Origin: Petrolisthes cinctipes
Taxonomy: Eukaryota; Arthropoda; Malacostraca; Decapoda; Porcellanidae
Direction of reading: 5' to 3'
Assembly: GCA_033782935.1 (NCBI GenBank)
Contig: JAWQEG010001395.1
Location: 1,148,501 to 1,212,500, forward strand
Length of the DNA: 64,000 bases
In this document: piece by piece, positions 25,956 through 33,792 of the stretch
Layout: each line of letters starts with the position of its first letter
How positions within the stretch are numbered: position 1 is the first letter of the stretch
Made by a program: the position numbers and the translations under genes
The notes under the pieces: model-generated
What the model saw: only the letters and a program-made list of their open reading frames with translations
Databases searched by the model: none
Told to the model about the DNA's origin: nothing

Positions 25956-26020
25956 AGCTGTACTGGTTTCACAAACCAATAAATACAATTTAAGCGGCTA
26001 GAAGCCGCGACAAATGCACT
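25956..26020 (-). repeat. Right 65-bp TIR of the short element
   Basis: It is a perfect reverse complement of 25645-25709. It includes the hairpin GCGGCT-AGA-AGCCGC at 25994-26008 and ends in AATGCACT directly before the outer 36-bp TIR. Confidence 0.93.
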
Positions 26021-26056
26021 ATTATTGGTATAGTGAAACCAGTACAGCTGGTTGCT
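26021..26056 (+). repeat. Left 36-bp terminal inverted repeat of the outer element
   Basis: The block starts attattggtatagtgaaacc and ends tggttgct. It is a perfect reverse complement of 32839-32874, the right end of the whole insertion. Beyond it the left sequence (aagcatgcg) departs from the right arm (atagaatagg), so the two ends share only this terminus. Confidence 0.92.
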
Positions 26057-26220
26057 AAGCATGCGATGCGGTAGGTGGGAGGTGAGGTGGAGGCAATCAC
26101 GTGCTAGTTAAGAGTGGTTGAGAGCGGAGGGCAGGAAAGGTAACCGAGCCCGGTGAGGAAGCAGCTAACGCCCCTCCCGACACTGGCTAGGTGAATAGCC
26201 GTGGTTGGGGAGAAGTAGCT
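26057..26220. other. Unassigned GC-rich sequence inside the insertion
   Basis: The + strand is rich in G (ggtaggtgggaggtgaggtgg). I see no open frame, repeat partner or RNA gene that I can support. Confidence 0.5.
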
Positions 26221-26480
26221 TATACCATATAACCGTAGACCATTCTGTTATAGATCAGAATTGTTACACATAAAGTCTTTATAGGTAGACTCGAGGGTTC
26301 GGGCCTAGGAGAGGAGGGGGGGAGGTGCCCATGGCAACCCCCCCCCCCTCCCCCCCCCCCCTTATTCAAGTCTTCTGAGTTAGGGCTATGGCCCTCGCTC
26401 AGGTAATGTGATCCCGAGGGGATGAAGGAGGACACTAGGATCCAGATATCTTGTGTAATAATATCTCCTGTCACTCATCG
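26221..26480 (+). repeat. Interior ~260-bp repeat, copy 1
   Basis: Ordered shared blocks are ccgtagac-attctgttatag, cagaattgtta, tagactcgagg, a poly-C tract (26338-26361 with one T), agtcttctgag, agggctatgg, gatcccgag, ggatgaaggaggacac and a closing cagtcac-like block (ctgtcactcatcg). The same order is found at 26545 and 27469. It is not recognised as a known family. The repeat surrounds its poly-C tract at a fixed position. Confidence 0.82.
26338..26361. repeat. Poly-C tract in copy 1
   Basis: There are 24 bases of C with one T at 26349. Its length is likely unstable and may be imprecise in the assembly. Confidence 0.9.
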
Positions 26481-26544
26481 TAGTAAAGTAATTGTTTGGA
26501 AAATAAATACACAAGAATTCCGTAACAATGTGATTTATTTTAGT

Positions 26545-26795
26545 ATATACCGTAGACTATTCTGTTATAGACCAGAATTGTTAACCAACTAAAGTCTATA
26601 TAGGCAGACTCGAGGGGTCAGGTACAGGAGAGGGGGTGCCCCCGGCCCCCCCCCCCACCCCCCCCCCCTTTGTTATTAAAGTCCTCTGAGCTAGGGCTAT
26701 GGACCCGGCTCAGGTCATGCGATCCCGAGAGGATGAAGGAGGACACAAGGATGCAGTAATCCTGTGTTTAATATATATATCCAGTCACCCATCCG
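26545..26795 (+). repeat. Interior ~260-bp repeat, copy 2
   Basis: Shared blocks with copy 1 in the same order are ccgtagactattctgttatag, ccagaattgtta, gcagactcgagggg, poly-C (26646-26668 with one A), agtcctctgagctagggctatgg, gatcccgagaggatgaaggaggacac and ccagtcacccatcc. By eye it is the closer relative of copy 1. The 64 bp between copies 1 and 2 are unmatched. Confidence 0.82.
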
Positions 26796-27468
26796 ATTGA
26801 CCTAGGGAAAAGAGGGTTACCGGACCTAGAGTTGTAGAAGAGGTGGTCCGGAGAAGCCCCTCTCGTTGCCTCCACGTATGTAGAAACGCGTGGACTGGCC
26901 AGAGGGGGTGGAAAACTTCCAGCCCTCAGGGACGAGGGTACTGCGAGAGGGCCAATCCTGTCGTCAGCCTGCTCGTTCTTAGCCAGGAAAGCGGGAGAGG
27001 GGGGGATAGTTAAAGAAGTAAGGTTAGGGCTTACAGATGAAAAGGCTGTGTGACGGGTAAGGGCTGCCAACTGAGAGGCCCTGTACCCTGTAGCTAAGGC
27101 GAGCAGGAAGAGAGCTTTCTGGAGGAGGTGACAAACCCTCCAGAGGAACCCCTTAGAAGGTCAGGTAGGAAAAGGACGCAGTGAAGGGCCAGGAGGGAGT
27201 CTGGGCCCGCCATTCTCCAGGCCCTAGTCCCCGTGTTACGAAAGGAGGCAAGGGCGGGGGAGTTTTGGGTGCGGGCAGAGGCGGGTGTCTCCCGACACAG
27301 CTCAGCCCCGGGGCGGCACACACCGCGCGCCAAAGGGTCGTAACCCTTGGGCGTGAAGCAAGGTGCGTGAGGCGAACAGTGGAGGTGGCCGACCATCGTA
27401 AAGCGATTTCCCAAAGCTAGGGTGGTAGCTGCTGTGGAAGGGTTGTTACGCATATAATTTATTATCAT
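26796..27468. other. Unassigned GC-rich stretch with one repeat partner
   Basis: Open frames of 80-124 codons on both strands overlap each other and show no domain, as expected in GC-rich non-coding DNA. The only structure I can support is the block at 27319-27390, repeated at 31465-31537. Confidence 0.55.
27319..27390 (+). repeat. 72-bp interior repeat, copy 1
   Basis: The blocks cacac, ccaaagggtcg, gtgaagca, ggtgcgtg, ggcgaac and ggtggcc recur in the same order and spacing at 31465-31537. The two copies are diverged and lie 4.1 kb apart on the same strand. Confidence 0.72.
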
Positions 27469-27720
27469 TATATACGGACAACTTTCGGTTAAAACCAGAA
27501 AGTGTTACAAGTCGTAAGTCTTTAAAGACACCCTCGAGGGGATGGGCCAGGGGGTCGAGGACCCCCCCCCCCCCCCATTTTTGTTGTTAGGGTCCTCCGA
27601 ACCTAGGCTATGGCCTAGGTTCGGGTAAAATATCCCGAGAGGAGAAAAGAAACCCCAAGATGTTCTAAACATGAGACTGTACAGAATGGAGATGACGTAA
27701 GGGATGTCTGGTGACAGAAG
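27469..27720 (+). repeat. Interior ~260-bp repeat, copy 3 (most diverged)
   Basis: Shared blocks are tatatacggac, accagaaagtgttac, agtctttaaagaca, cctcgagggg, poly-C (27562-27576), gggtcctccga, aggctatgg, atcccgagagga and gtctggtgaca. The order matches copies 1 and 2, with many substitutions. It starts about 0.92 kb after copy 2. Confidence 0.75.
27562..27576. repeat. Poly-C tract in copy 3
   Basis: This is an uninterrupted run of 15 C at the same relative place as the tracts in copies 1 and 2. A further run of 11 C lies at 27881-27891 outside the repeat. Confidence 0.9.
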
Positions 27721-29220
27721 GTAAGTCGTCCGACCTTTTCCATTCGGGCGTACCCTCCCCCTTTTCTGTCTCCCACGGGGACCCTGTGGTAAGGTGGGCG
27801 GAGTCCCCATTGCAACCCAGGGGGTGAGGGAGAGCGAGTGGAACAGATACCTCGTCTTGAAGGATGAGGTGGATGTCCCGCCCCCCCCCCCAGATCCCGT
27901 ACCCGCTCCCCGCGGGGACTCGGATAGAGCAGGTCCAGGAACGGGTCCCGCCGCCTCCACCATGGTAGGTGGGGAAGGGCGCGTGGCCTACGGACAAACC
28001 AAAAAGTTCGTCCGCTTCCCGCTTCACTAGCTCGTCGTGCCTCCTCACCCAAACCTCTGGTTGAGAAGGATCGGGAGACTACGCACCCGTCTGACCTCCT
28101 CTGAAGAGTGAGTTCAGGACGAAGGAAGAAAGGCCCAAGAGTAGGGAAGGTACCCGTCGTCCACAGGATGAGGCGACGGGAAAGGGGGAGGAGAGGCAGC
28201 CAGCTCCTCCGCCAGGGTGCCCCCCGGGGACTCGAGACCCAGAGAGATTGGGGGAACGGGAACGGCTCCAAAATCCCCAGGTGGACTCGAGTCCCCTACC
28301 GGCGACGCGGCAGGGAAGGTGAGAAGGGCGGGTTCAGGAACGGGTACCGTTGCAATAGTGGGGCTGTGGGGTGGCACATAATCGGCCGGCTCCCCCACTA
28401 GGGAATGAGGCGAACCTTAAATCTCACGAGGCTGTCTGGGACAGTGTCGAGAGTGTAACGCCAGGACCGTCCTGAGCACTAATACAAGGCATCGACCAGG
28501 GAAAGCTGAAGCCCCAATATCCCCTCGCCCCCATCCCCTAAGTGGCATGCGTGCGACGAAAGGTTAAGGACGTAGTTAAGAAGCCCCCATTGAGTGAGTA
28601 TGGTGTACAAGACACAAATCTTGCTGCTCCATGTCCCCCTGTTATGGGGATACAAAACAGGTGATCCGAGGCGAGGACTAGGGTAGCTGTAATATCATCC
28701 TTGAGAGCTTGGACCTGACACCAAGAGTGACATGTGCAGCTTGGTAGGACGGTAGGCAACAACCGGAGCCGTATAGTTAATCAATGGTTTGTTCGAATTT
28801 GGTAAGGACCACCGAGAGGTGAGGAACTACTTTGAAAACCTTCCAACCAAGCAGAACAGAAGACTGGTAGGTCAAGCAGTTACCTGTGGGAAAATATGGG
28901 GGACCCACAGTTGCCCCACCGCTGGAAGACATACCTCCATTGAAAACCAACGTCAGCACAGGGTAGGGTGTCTCGTTCTTGGTAAAGAATGATTCACGTT
29001 TCGGAGAACCCTGGTGACCACCTGCGAATCATTACGGGAAAAGAGGGACGTAAAAACGTCACTGTCAGGGAGGCCAGTGACTGGAAAAACCTCCGAGTTT
29101 GAGTGTTGTTACAGTTCTGAGAAACGTTTTGAAACGTTATCGCATTCGCTCTCCTATTTCCCTCACGCGGCAAAGAGGCCGTGTGTTACAAACCCTCATG
29201 AACTAGCTGCCGTAGGCTGA
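27721..29220. other. Unassigned GC-rich interior of the insertion
   Basis: The longest open frame here is 218 codons on the minus strand (27615-28271, beginning in copy 3). It overlaps other open frames on both strands, is arginine-, proline- and glycine-rich, and shows no motif I recognise. GC-rich DNA gives such frames by chance. I see no RNA gene, tandem repeat or splice structure that I could defend. Confidence 0.55.
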
Positions 29221-29222
29221 GT

Positions 29223-29432
29223 CCCAGGTACCCCCTAGGCTGGGACCCCAGGTTCAGGTCCAGCTAGCCACTAGGTTCAGGTCCAGGTAGCCACTAGGTT
29301 CAGGTCCAGGTAGCCCCTAGGCTGAGGACCATGTCGCACTAGGTTGAGCCCCAGGTAGTGCCCTAGGTTGTGCATAGGTAGCGCCTTGGCTGAGCCCGAG
29401 GTAGCCCCTAGGTTGTGCACAGGTAGAACCTT
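29223..29432 (+). repeat. 23-bp minisatellite
   Basis: Units of 22-24 bp begin ctagg: starts at 29271, 29294, 29317, 29339, 29363, 29385 (cttgg) and 29408. The consensus is near ctaggttcaggtccaggtagcc, shifting rightward to ctaggttgtgcataggtag. The first three full units are almost identical and later ones are diverged. Confidence 0.85.
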
Positions 29433-30060
29433 GGCTGTGGTCGAAGCCTAGCTGGCTAGGTCCCAGCAGGCCTCTCAGTCAGTACCCTCCCGGGTTGTTG
29501 GTTGAGCGGGTCCTGCTATTGGTGCTAGGTTGTGCATAGGCAGCCCCTAGATAGTGGAGGAGACTGGCTGGCCAGGTCCTCGCAGGCTTGTCAGTCAGTA
29601 CCCTACCGGGTCCTTGGCTGAGCGGGTCCTGCTCTTGGCCCTAGGATGTGCATGGGTAGAACCCTAGCTGGCCAGGTCTTAACAGGTTTATCAGTCGGGA
29701 CCCTACCGGGTCCTTGGCTGAGTGGGTCCTGTTGTTGGCACTAGGTCGTGCATGGGTAGCACCCTAGGCTGTAGTAGGAGCCTAGCTAGTTAGGTCCTAG
29801 CAGGCTTGCCCGTTAGTACCCCCCCGGGTCCTGGGCTGAAAAGGTCCTGTTCTTGGCACTAGGTTGTGCCTGGGTAGCCCCCTAGCTGGCCAGGTCCTAG
29901 CAGGTTTGACAGTTAGTACCCTACCGGGTCCTTGGCTGAGAGGGACCTGCTCTTTGGTACTAGGTTGTGCATGGGTAGGTCCCTCGGCTGTGGTCGGAGC
30001 CTAGTTGGCAGGGACCTGCAGGTTCGTCAGTCGGTACCCACCGGGTCCTTAGCTGAGGAG
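29433..30060 (+). repeat. Alternating 117/100-bp minisatellite (217-bp dimer)
   Basis: The block agtaccct-ccgggt (or close variants) recurs at 29481, 29598, 29698, 29815, 29915 and 30033, giving spacings of 117, 100, 117, 100 and 118 bp. Each unit continues with cttggctgag-gggtcctg, ctaggttgtgcatgggtag, agctggc and aggtcctagcagg. The longer unit has an extra ggctgtggtcggagcc-like block. Two unit types alternate, so the repeating unit is a 217-bp dimer. Its ctaggttgtgcat core links it to the adjacent 23-bp minisatellite. Confidence 0.85.
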
Positions 30061-30080
30061 GACCTGCATTTGGTGCTACA

Positions 30081-30545
30081 CTTGCTCCCTCGGGAGCGGC
30101 TCTTTGAGCGCGTCCGCGTGGGAGAAGGAGCCTTTCCTTGCTGGGCCCTGGTACCTGGGAGGTGACCAGGGGTGCAGCCCGACGGTCTGACCCCCCCCTG
30201 CTGAGGTGGAAACCTCGGGGGGGTTATCAGAGCCGACTAAAGGAAAGAGAGGAGGCCTCTCGGGGTGCTAGGGACCCGAAACCCTGTGGACCTGAGGGCG
30301 AGACCTCCTCCTGGACTCGTGCTTGCACCCCCGAGAGCGGCTCGAGGAGCTCGCCCATGGGGGAGACGAAGCAGCTTCCCTGCTGGGTCCTGGTACCGGT
30401 CAGGTAGCCAGGGGGGCCAGCGTGGTGGTCTGGCTCGCTTCCGGGAATGGTGGGAAACCATGGAAGGGAGGCACAGAACCATCCAGGGAAGGCGATGGGG
30501 ACTCAGAGGAGTGCTAGGAGTTAGATCCTCTGTGACCTCGAGAGG
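30081..30545 (+). repeat. 241-bp tandem duplication
   Basis: Unit 1 begins cttgctccctcgggagcgg at 30081 and unit 2 begins cttgcacccccgagagcgg at 30322. Later shared blocks are gggaga-gaag-agc, ttcc-tgctggg, cctggtacc, agccagggg/gaccagggg, ggtctg, ggtgctaggga/gtgctaggag and ctgtggacctgag/ctgtgacctcgag. The units are diverged. Open frames here overlap on both strands and are not supported as genes. Confidence 0.78.
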
Positions 30546-30661
30546 CACGTAGCAGGAACGTACTCCTGGGAGTGCAGAAGCATGTGCGGGGTGAACAGTG
30601 GTGATGCACGTCGAGGAACAACCTCACGGTGCAGCCAGAAGAAGCACACAAGGCACAAGTG

Positions 30662-30727
30662 GACTGCGGGAGAAAAAAGGGGGTTAACACGTGAACCCAC
30701 GTGTACACACATGGAAAAACACAAAAC
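30662..30727 (+). repeat. Interior repeat gactgcggga, copy 1
   Basis: The blocks gactgcgggagaaaaa, ggggttaacacgtgaa and gta-cacac/gtacaaagacac recur in order at 31538-31605 on the same strand. Confidence 0.7.
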
Positions 30728-31464
30728 ACCCCGAGGGAGGAAAACACTAACTCCCAAGGCAAAACACTAAACCACACATACTCACCCCCACACTGCTGGG
30801 GAAAAACCCCGCAAACACGGTCCCCAAAAGCCGAGAGTAGACCCTAGGAAACCCAAGGGGGGAGAGGGTTTAAAAGGAGGGACTTTTACTCTACCAGAAA
30901 GTAATAAGCTTCTCTTACCCCCAATAAGGGCAAGCACAAAGTAAGAGTTATGTAAGAAGAAAGATAGAAAGTCTTACTACCCTACCGCATAACTATAAAA
31001 AACTGTGCTGAAATGTGAGAAGGTACTGAATGTTGAAAAAACAGTACTGCACGAAGAAGAATGCTACAACGCAGACAAGAACAGTACAGTAGTAGCAAGA
31101 AGTCAAGCAGGTGTAGTGAGTAAAACGTTGCTTGGTAAGGCAGCTACAGAAGTGCAGGCAACATTATCAGAATAATATCCTAAGACACTAAAAGAGCTGA
31201 CAAGGAAAAACACCAAAAAGGTGCAGAGGTCCCAAGACACAGAGTAGAAGGGACACGTGCAAAATAAAAAACCTCACTCCCCACAGGGTTAAAAAACCCG
31301 AGGAGAAAAAACCCAAACAAGTACTCACCGCACACGGGGGAAGACAGTCACAGCGTGAGCGCACACACCAATCAACACACACACGGGGAAAATCCCCACA
31401 CAAGGGGCTAAACACGCACACGTGTTCGCACCATGTGCAGAGAAAACCACAACATACAGCCTTC

Positions 31465-31605
31465 CACACTACACACCAAAGGGTCGCAAGCCTAGGGGGT
31501 GAAGCAGGGTGCGTGGGGCGAACGATGCTGGTGGCCAGACTGCGGGAGAAAAACTCACAAAAAAGGGGTTAACACGTGAAGTCATGCGTACAAAGACACA
31601 AACAA
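31465..31605 (+). repeat. Interior repeats, second copies (two adjacent blocks)
   Basis: 31465-31537 matches 27319-27390, and 31538-31605 matches 30662-30727. Two blocks that are 3.3 kb apart elsewhere in the insertion are adjacent here, so the interior has been rearranged by segmental copying. Confidence 0.68.
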
Positions 31606-31770
31606 AAATAATAGGACACGGGCAGAGGGGGATAGCAAGCCCCCTCGGACCCGGGAACGAACCCCAAACAAAAAACCCCACACGCACCAACCCGGGAAAC
31701 CACCCCCCCCCTCCCCCGCGGGGGCTGAGAAAGAACCTCAGGTCTGCAGGCCCCAAAGGAGAGGCACAGA

Positions 31771-32450
31771 CAGCCTGATGGGCAATTCCCAGGGTAACAA
31801 ACAAACTGGGAAGACACCAGAAAAAACCCCAAAAATACGCTGGGAAGGGGAAACGAGAACCTGGCACAATCCTCGCTCCCCCCACCCCACGTAACACTAA
31901 ACCACACTCGGGGGAAACAACGATAAGGGGCTAAGTAGTCCTACCCCCGCACCACGTGGGGAGGTAAGAGCCCCACGTGGGGAGGAAAAAACCTCGCTAA
32001 CACCAAAAAACCCCGAGGAAAAATACACTAAATGACGTGTACTAGTGGCAGGAGGAAGGGAGGCAGGACAGGGAAGGGGAAAAAACCCCGAAAAGTAGCC
32101 CCCAACAAGCTAGCCTGAGAAGAAACACTCCAGGCTACAAATATTGGAAAAACACCCAAAATTAAATAAAAAACCCCGGCCTGGGAGAGGAAGAGAGAAC
32201 CAGAGCACAATTCTCACTCCCCTTTACCGAGAGGGGACACATAATAATCGGGGAAGGCAAGAGGAAGGGCTGCAAAGACCCCATGTGCTCACCACGTGGG
32301 GTGAAGTCCCACGTGGCGCCCACTAACCTCGCTAAAAACCCCAGAAACCCCGATAAAATACACACGAAGAATGTACTAGTGGCAGGAGGAAAGGTGAAAG
32401 GGGGGAAAAACGGAGAAAACTCCGAACAAAGGGGCTGAAAAACCCCCCTT
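31771..32450 (+). repeat. ~340-bp tandem duplication
   Basis: Unit 1 (about 31771-32110) and unit 2 (about 32111-32450) share agcctga, aacacc/gacacc, aaaaaacccc, gagaacc-g-gcacaat, ctc-ctcccc, caccacgtgggg, acctcgctaa, aaaaaccccga, tgtactagtggcaggagga and ggggaaaaa in the same order. They are diverged and the edges are approximate. Confidence 0.78.
31971..31982. repeat. 12-bp palindrome CCCCACGTGGGG
   Basis: It is a perfect palindrome with a CACGTG core. A second ccacgtgggg lies 20 bp upstream, and ccacgtgggg and cccacgtgg recur in unit 2 near 32292 and 32308. A CACGTG core is the E-box/G-box sequence bound by bHLH or bZIP proteins, but no function is shown here. Confidence 0.7.
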
Positions 32451-32652
32451 CGCTAAGGAAAAAAGAACTAAGTCCTAACGAAGAAAAAACCCCCATACAC
32501 ACCTAAAACCCTCCTAGAATACACACACGATACATCTGCCAAAGCAGGCTAGCCACTAGAACACAAAAGAAAATATTAGCAGGAACACGTGAAACAATAC
32601 CATAGCGTAGCAGCGAGGAGCGTAGATGTTGAATGAAATGTGTTCCGCGACA
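32451..32652. other. Unassigned A-rich segment before the right arm
   Basis: The sequence is A/C-rich with no supported gene. It separates the 340-bp duplication from the right inverted arm. Confidence 0.5.
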
Positions 32653-32872
32653 GAGTGGACGAGCGGTATTCAGCGGAGGAGGGGCTTAATACCTCACCTC
32701 ACCACCACCAGGTGGCTCCACTATCAGTACAGCGCCAGATTTGAATTTTATTTACTTCTGATGAACGTCACGGAATTGACCCTTCCAACCCAGATTATGC
32801 CTACACGGGGCCTGGGCTTGTGAAGGGGCCTATTCTATAGCAACCAGCTGTACTGGTTTCACTATACCAATA
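32653..32872 (-). repeat. Right 220-bp inverted arm
   Basis: It is the inverted, nearly identical copy of 25683-25902. Inward of 32653 the sequence (cgcgaca) no longer matches the left arm. The arm extends to the end of the insertion and contains the 36-bp outer TIR. Confidence 0.92.
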
Positions 32873-32874
32873 AT
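32839..32874 (-). repeat. Right 36-bp terminal inverted repeat of the outer element
   Basis: This is a perfect inverted partner of 26021-26056, ending ctataccaataat. Satellite resumes at 32875. Confidence 0.92.
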
Positions 32875-33775
32875 TTGTAAATATTCTAAAACTGAGTAGG
32901 CATGTACAGATTGCTTCTGTGACCCCAAAATATTGAATTTTCGGGTGTTTTGAGCCTGAATTTGAGATATAAACCGGTACAAAAGATACATGCACATATT
33001 GACTTTGGGCATCTAAAATATCGATTTTCAGCATGTTTTGGGCATGTATTTTGAAAATACTCTAACACGGAGTAGGCATGTACAGATCGCTTCTGGGACC
33101 CCAAAATATCGAATTTTCGAGTGTTTTGAGCCTGAATTTGAGATTTAAACGGGTACTGAAGATGCATGCACATATCGACTTTTGGGCACCTAAAACATCG
33201 ATTTTGAGCATGTTTTGGGCCTGTATTTTGTAAATACTCTAACACGGAGTAGGCATGTACAGATCGCTTCTGGGACCCCATAATATCGAATTTTCGGGCG
33301 TTTTGGGCCTGAATTTGAGATATCGCCTTTACGCACCTAAAATATCGATTTTTAGCATGTTTTGAGCCTATATTTTGAAAATATTCTAGCACTGAGTAGG
33401 CATGTACAGATCGCTTCTGGGACCCCAAAATATCGAATTTTCGGGTGTTTTGAGCCTGAATTTGAGATATAAACGGGTACAGAAGATGCATGCACATATC
33501 GACTTTTGAGCACCTAAAAGATCGATTTTCAGTATGTTTTTGGCCTGTATTTTGAAAATACTCTAACACGGAGTAGGCATGTACAGATCGCTTCTGGAAC
33601 CTCAAAATATTGAATTTTCGGGTGTTTAGGGCCAGAATTTGAGATATAAACGGGTATAGAAGATGCATGCACATATCGACTTTTGGGCACCTAAAAGATC
33701 GATTTTCGGTATGTTTTTCGCCTGTATTTTGAAAATACTCTAACACGGAGTAGGCATGTAGAGATCGCTTCTGGG

Positions 33776-33792
33776 ACCCGTAAATATCGAAT
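33776..33792 (-). promoter_or_regulatory. CENP-B-box-like 17-mer (weak)
   Basis: On the minus strand the site reads attcgatatttacgggt. The conserved core of the mammalian CENP-B box is nTTCGnnnnAnnCGGGn, and 8 of the 9 core positions match (T instead of A). The paralogous copy is at 36460-36476. Ordinary monomers match 7 of 9 because they have gggg in place of cggg. Binding is not shown, and the match may be chance. Confidence 0.25.

Larger units (their letters stand above)
25645..26020. mobile_element. 376-bp short TIR element (MITE-like)
   Basis: The element starts AGTGCATTTG and ends CAAATGCACT. Perfect 65-bp TIRs lie at 25645-25709 and 25956-26020. Between them are the rest of the 220-bp arm (to 25902) and 53 bp found nowhere else in the window. 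Both flanks read ATT (25642-25644 and 26021-26023), compatible with a 3-bp target duplication. Reading the ends one base further out, TAGTG..CACTA is also symmetric. There is no coding capacity. Each TIR contains a version of the outer element's terminus (ttattggtttgtgaaacc), so the two elements are related rather than random neighbours. Confidence 0.85.
30546..31770. other. T-poor, A/C/G-rich interior segment
   Basis: From about 30.6 kb to 32.6 kb the + strand has strikingly little T and many short runs of A, C and G (aaaacccc, aaaaaacc). No gene is supported; the open frames have no recognisable domain. Two dispersed repeats can be seen: 30662-30727 against 31538-31605 (gactgcgggagaaaaa, then ggggttaacacgtgaa), and 31465-31537 against 27319-27390. 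Confidence 0.6.
25645..32874. mobile_element. 7.23 kb composite TIR insertion in the satellite
   Basis: Satellite stops after cctatatt at 25644 and resumes with ttgtaaatattc at 32875. Joining the two flanks gives exactly the uninterrupted paralogous sequence at 35551-35570 and 38411-38430, so the insertion is 7,230 bp with at most 1 bp of target duplication. It is GC-rich against an AT-rich host array. A 376-bp TIR element sits at its left end, a perfect 36-bp TIR pair lies at 26021-26056 and 32839-32874, and a 220-bp inverted repeat joins 25683-25902 to 32653-32872. The interior has repeats but no recognisable transposase, integrase, reverse transcriptase or polymerase. I infer a nested, non-autonomous DNA transposon or foldback element of unknown superfamily. 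Confidence 0.85.

Noticed and set aside
26017..26040. CACTA (EnSpm) left end starting cactattattgg
   Set aside because: The right end of the insertion lacks the matching TAGTG, and the CACTA here is the terminus of the short TIR element read through the junction.
25732..26062. Short frames over the inverted arm as a conserved gene
   Set aside because: The same frame appears at 32626-32823 only because the arm is duplicated in inverted orientation. There is no domain and no independent evidence of coding.
26338..26361. Poly-C tracts as telomeric repeat or retroelement tails
   Set aside because: They are homopolymers inside a larger repeat. There is no TTAGGG-like unit, no poly-A tail and no target duplication around them.
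27615..28271. 218-codon minus-strand frame inside the insertion
   Set aside because: It lies in GC-rich DNA with competing frames on both strands, has biased composition (R, P, G, S), and contains no recognised motif.
29250..29310. tRNA or SINE B-box (ggttcaggtcc) repeated in the minisatellite
   Set aside because: The match to the pol III B-box is imperfect, and there is no A-box at the right spacing and no cloverleaf.
25645..32874. Maverick/Polinton
   Set aside because: AG..CT ends are shared, but the element is too short, the long TIR structure is wrong, there is no 6-bp target duplication, and no DNA polymerase B, integrase, ATPase or capsid gene is visible.
25645..32874. Helitron, because there is almost no target duplication
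   Set aside because: The ends are not TC..CTRR, there are perfect TIRs, and no Rep/helicase is present.
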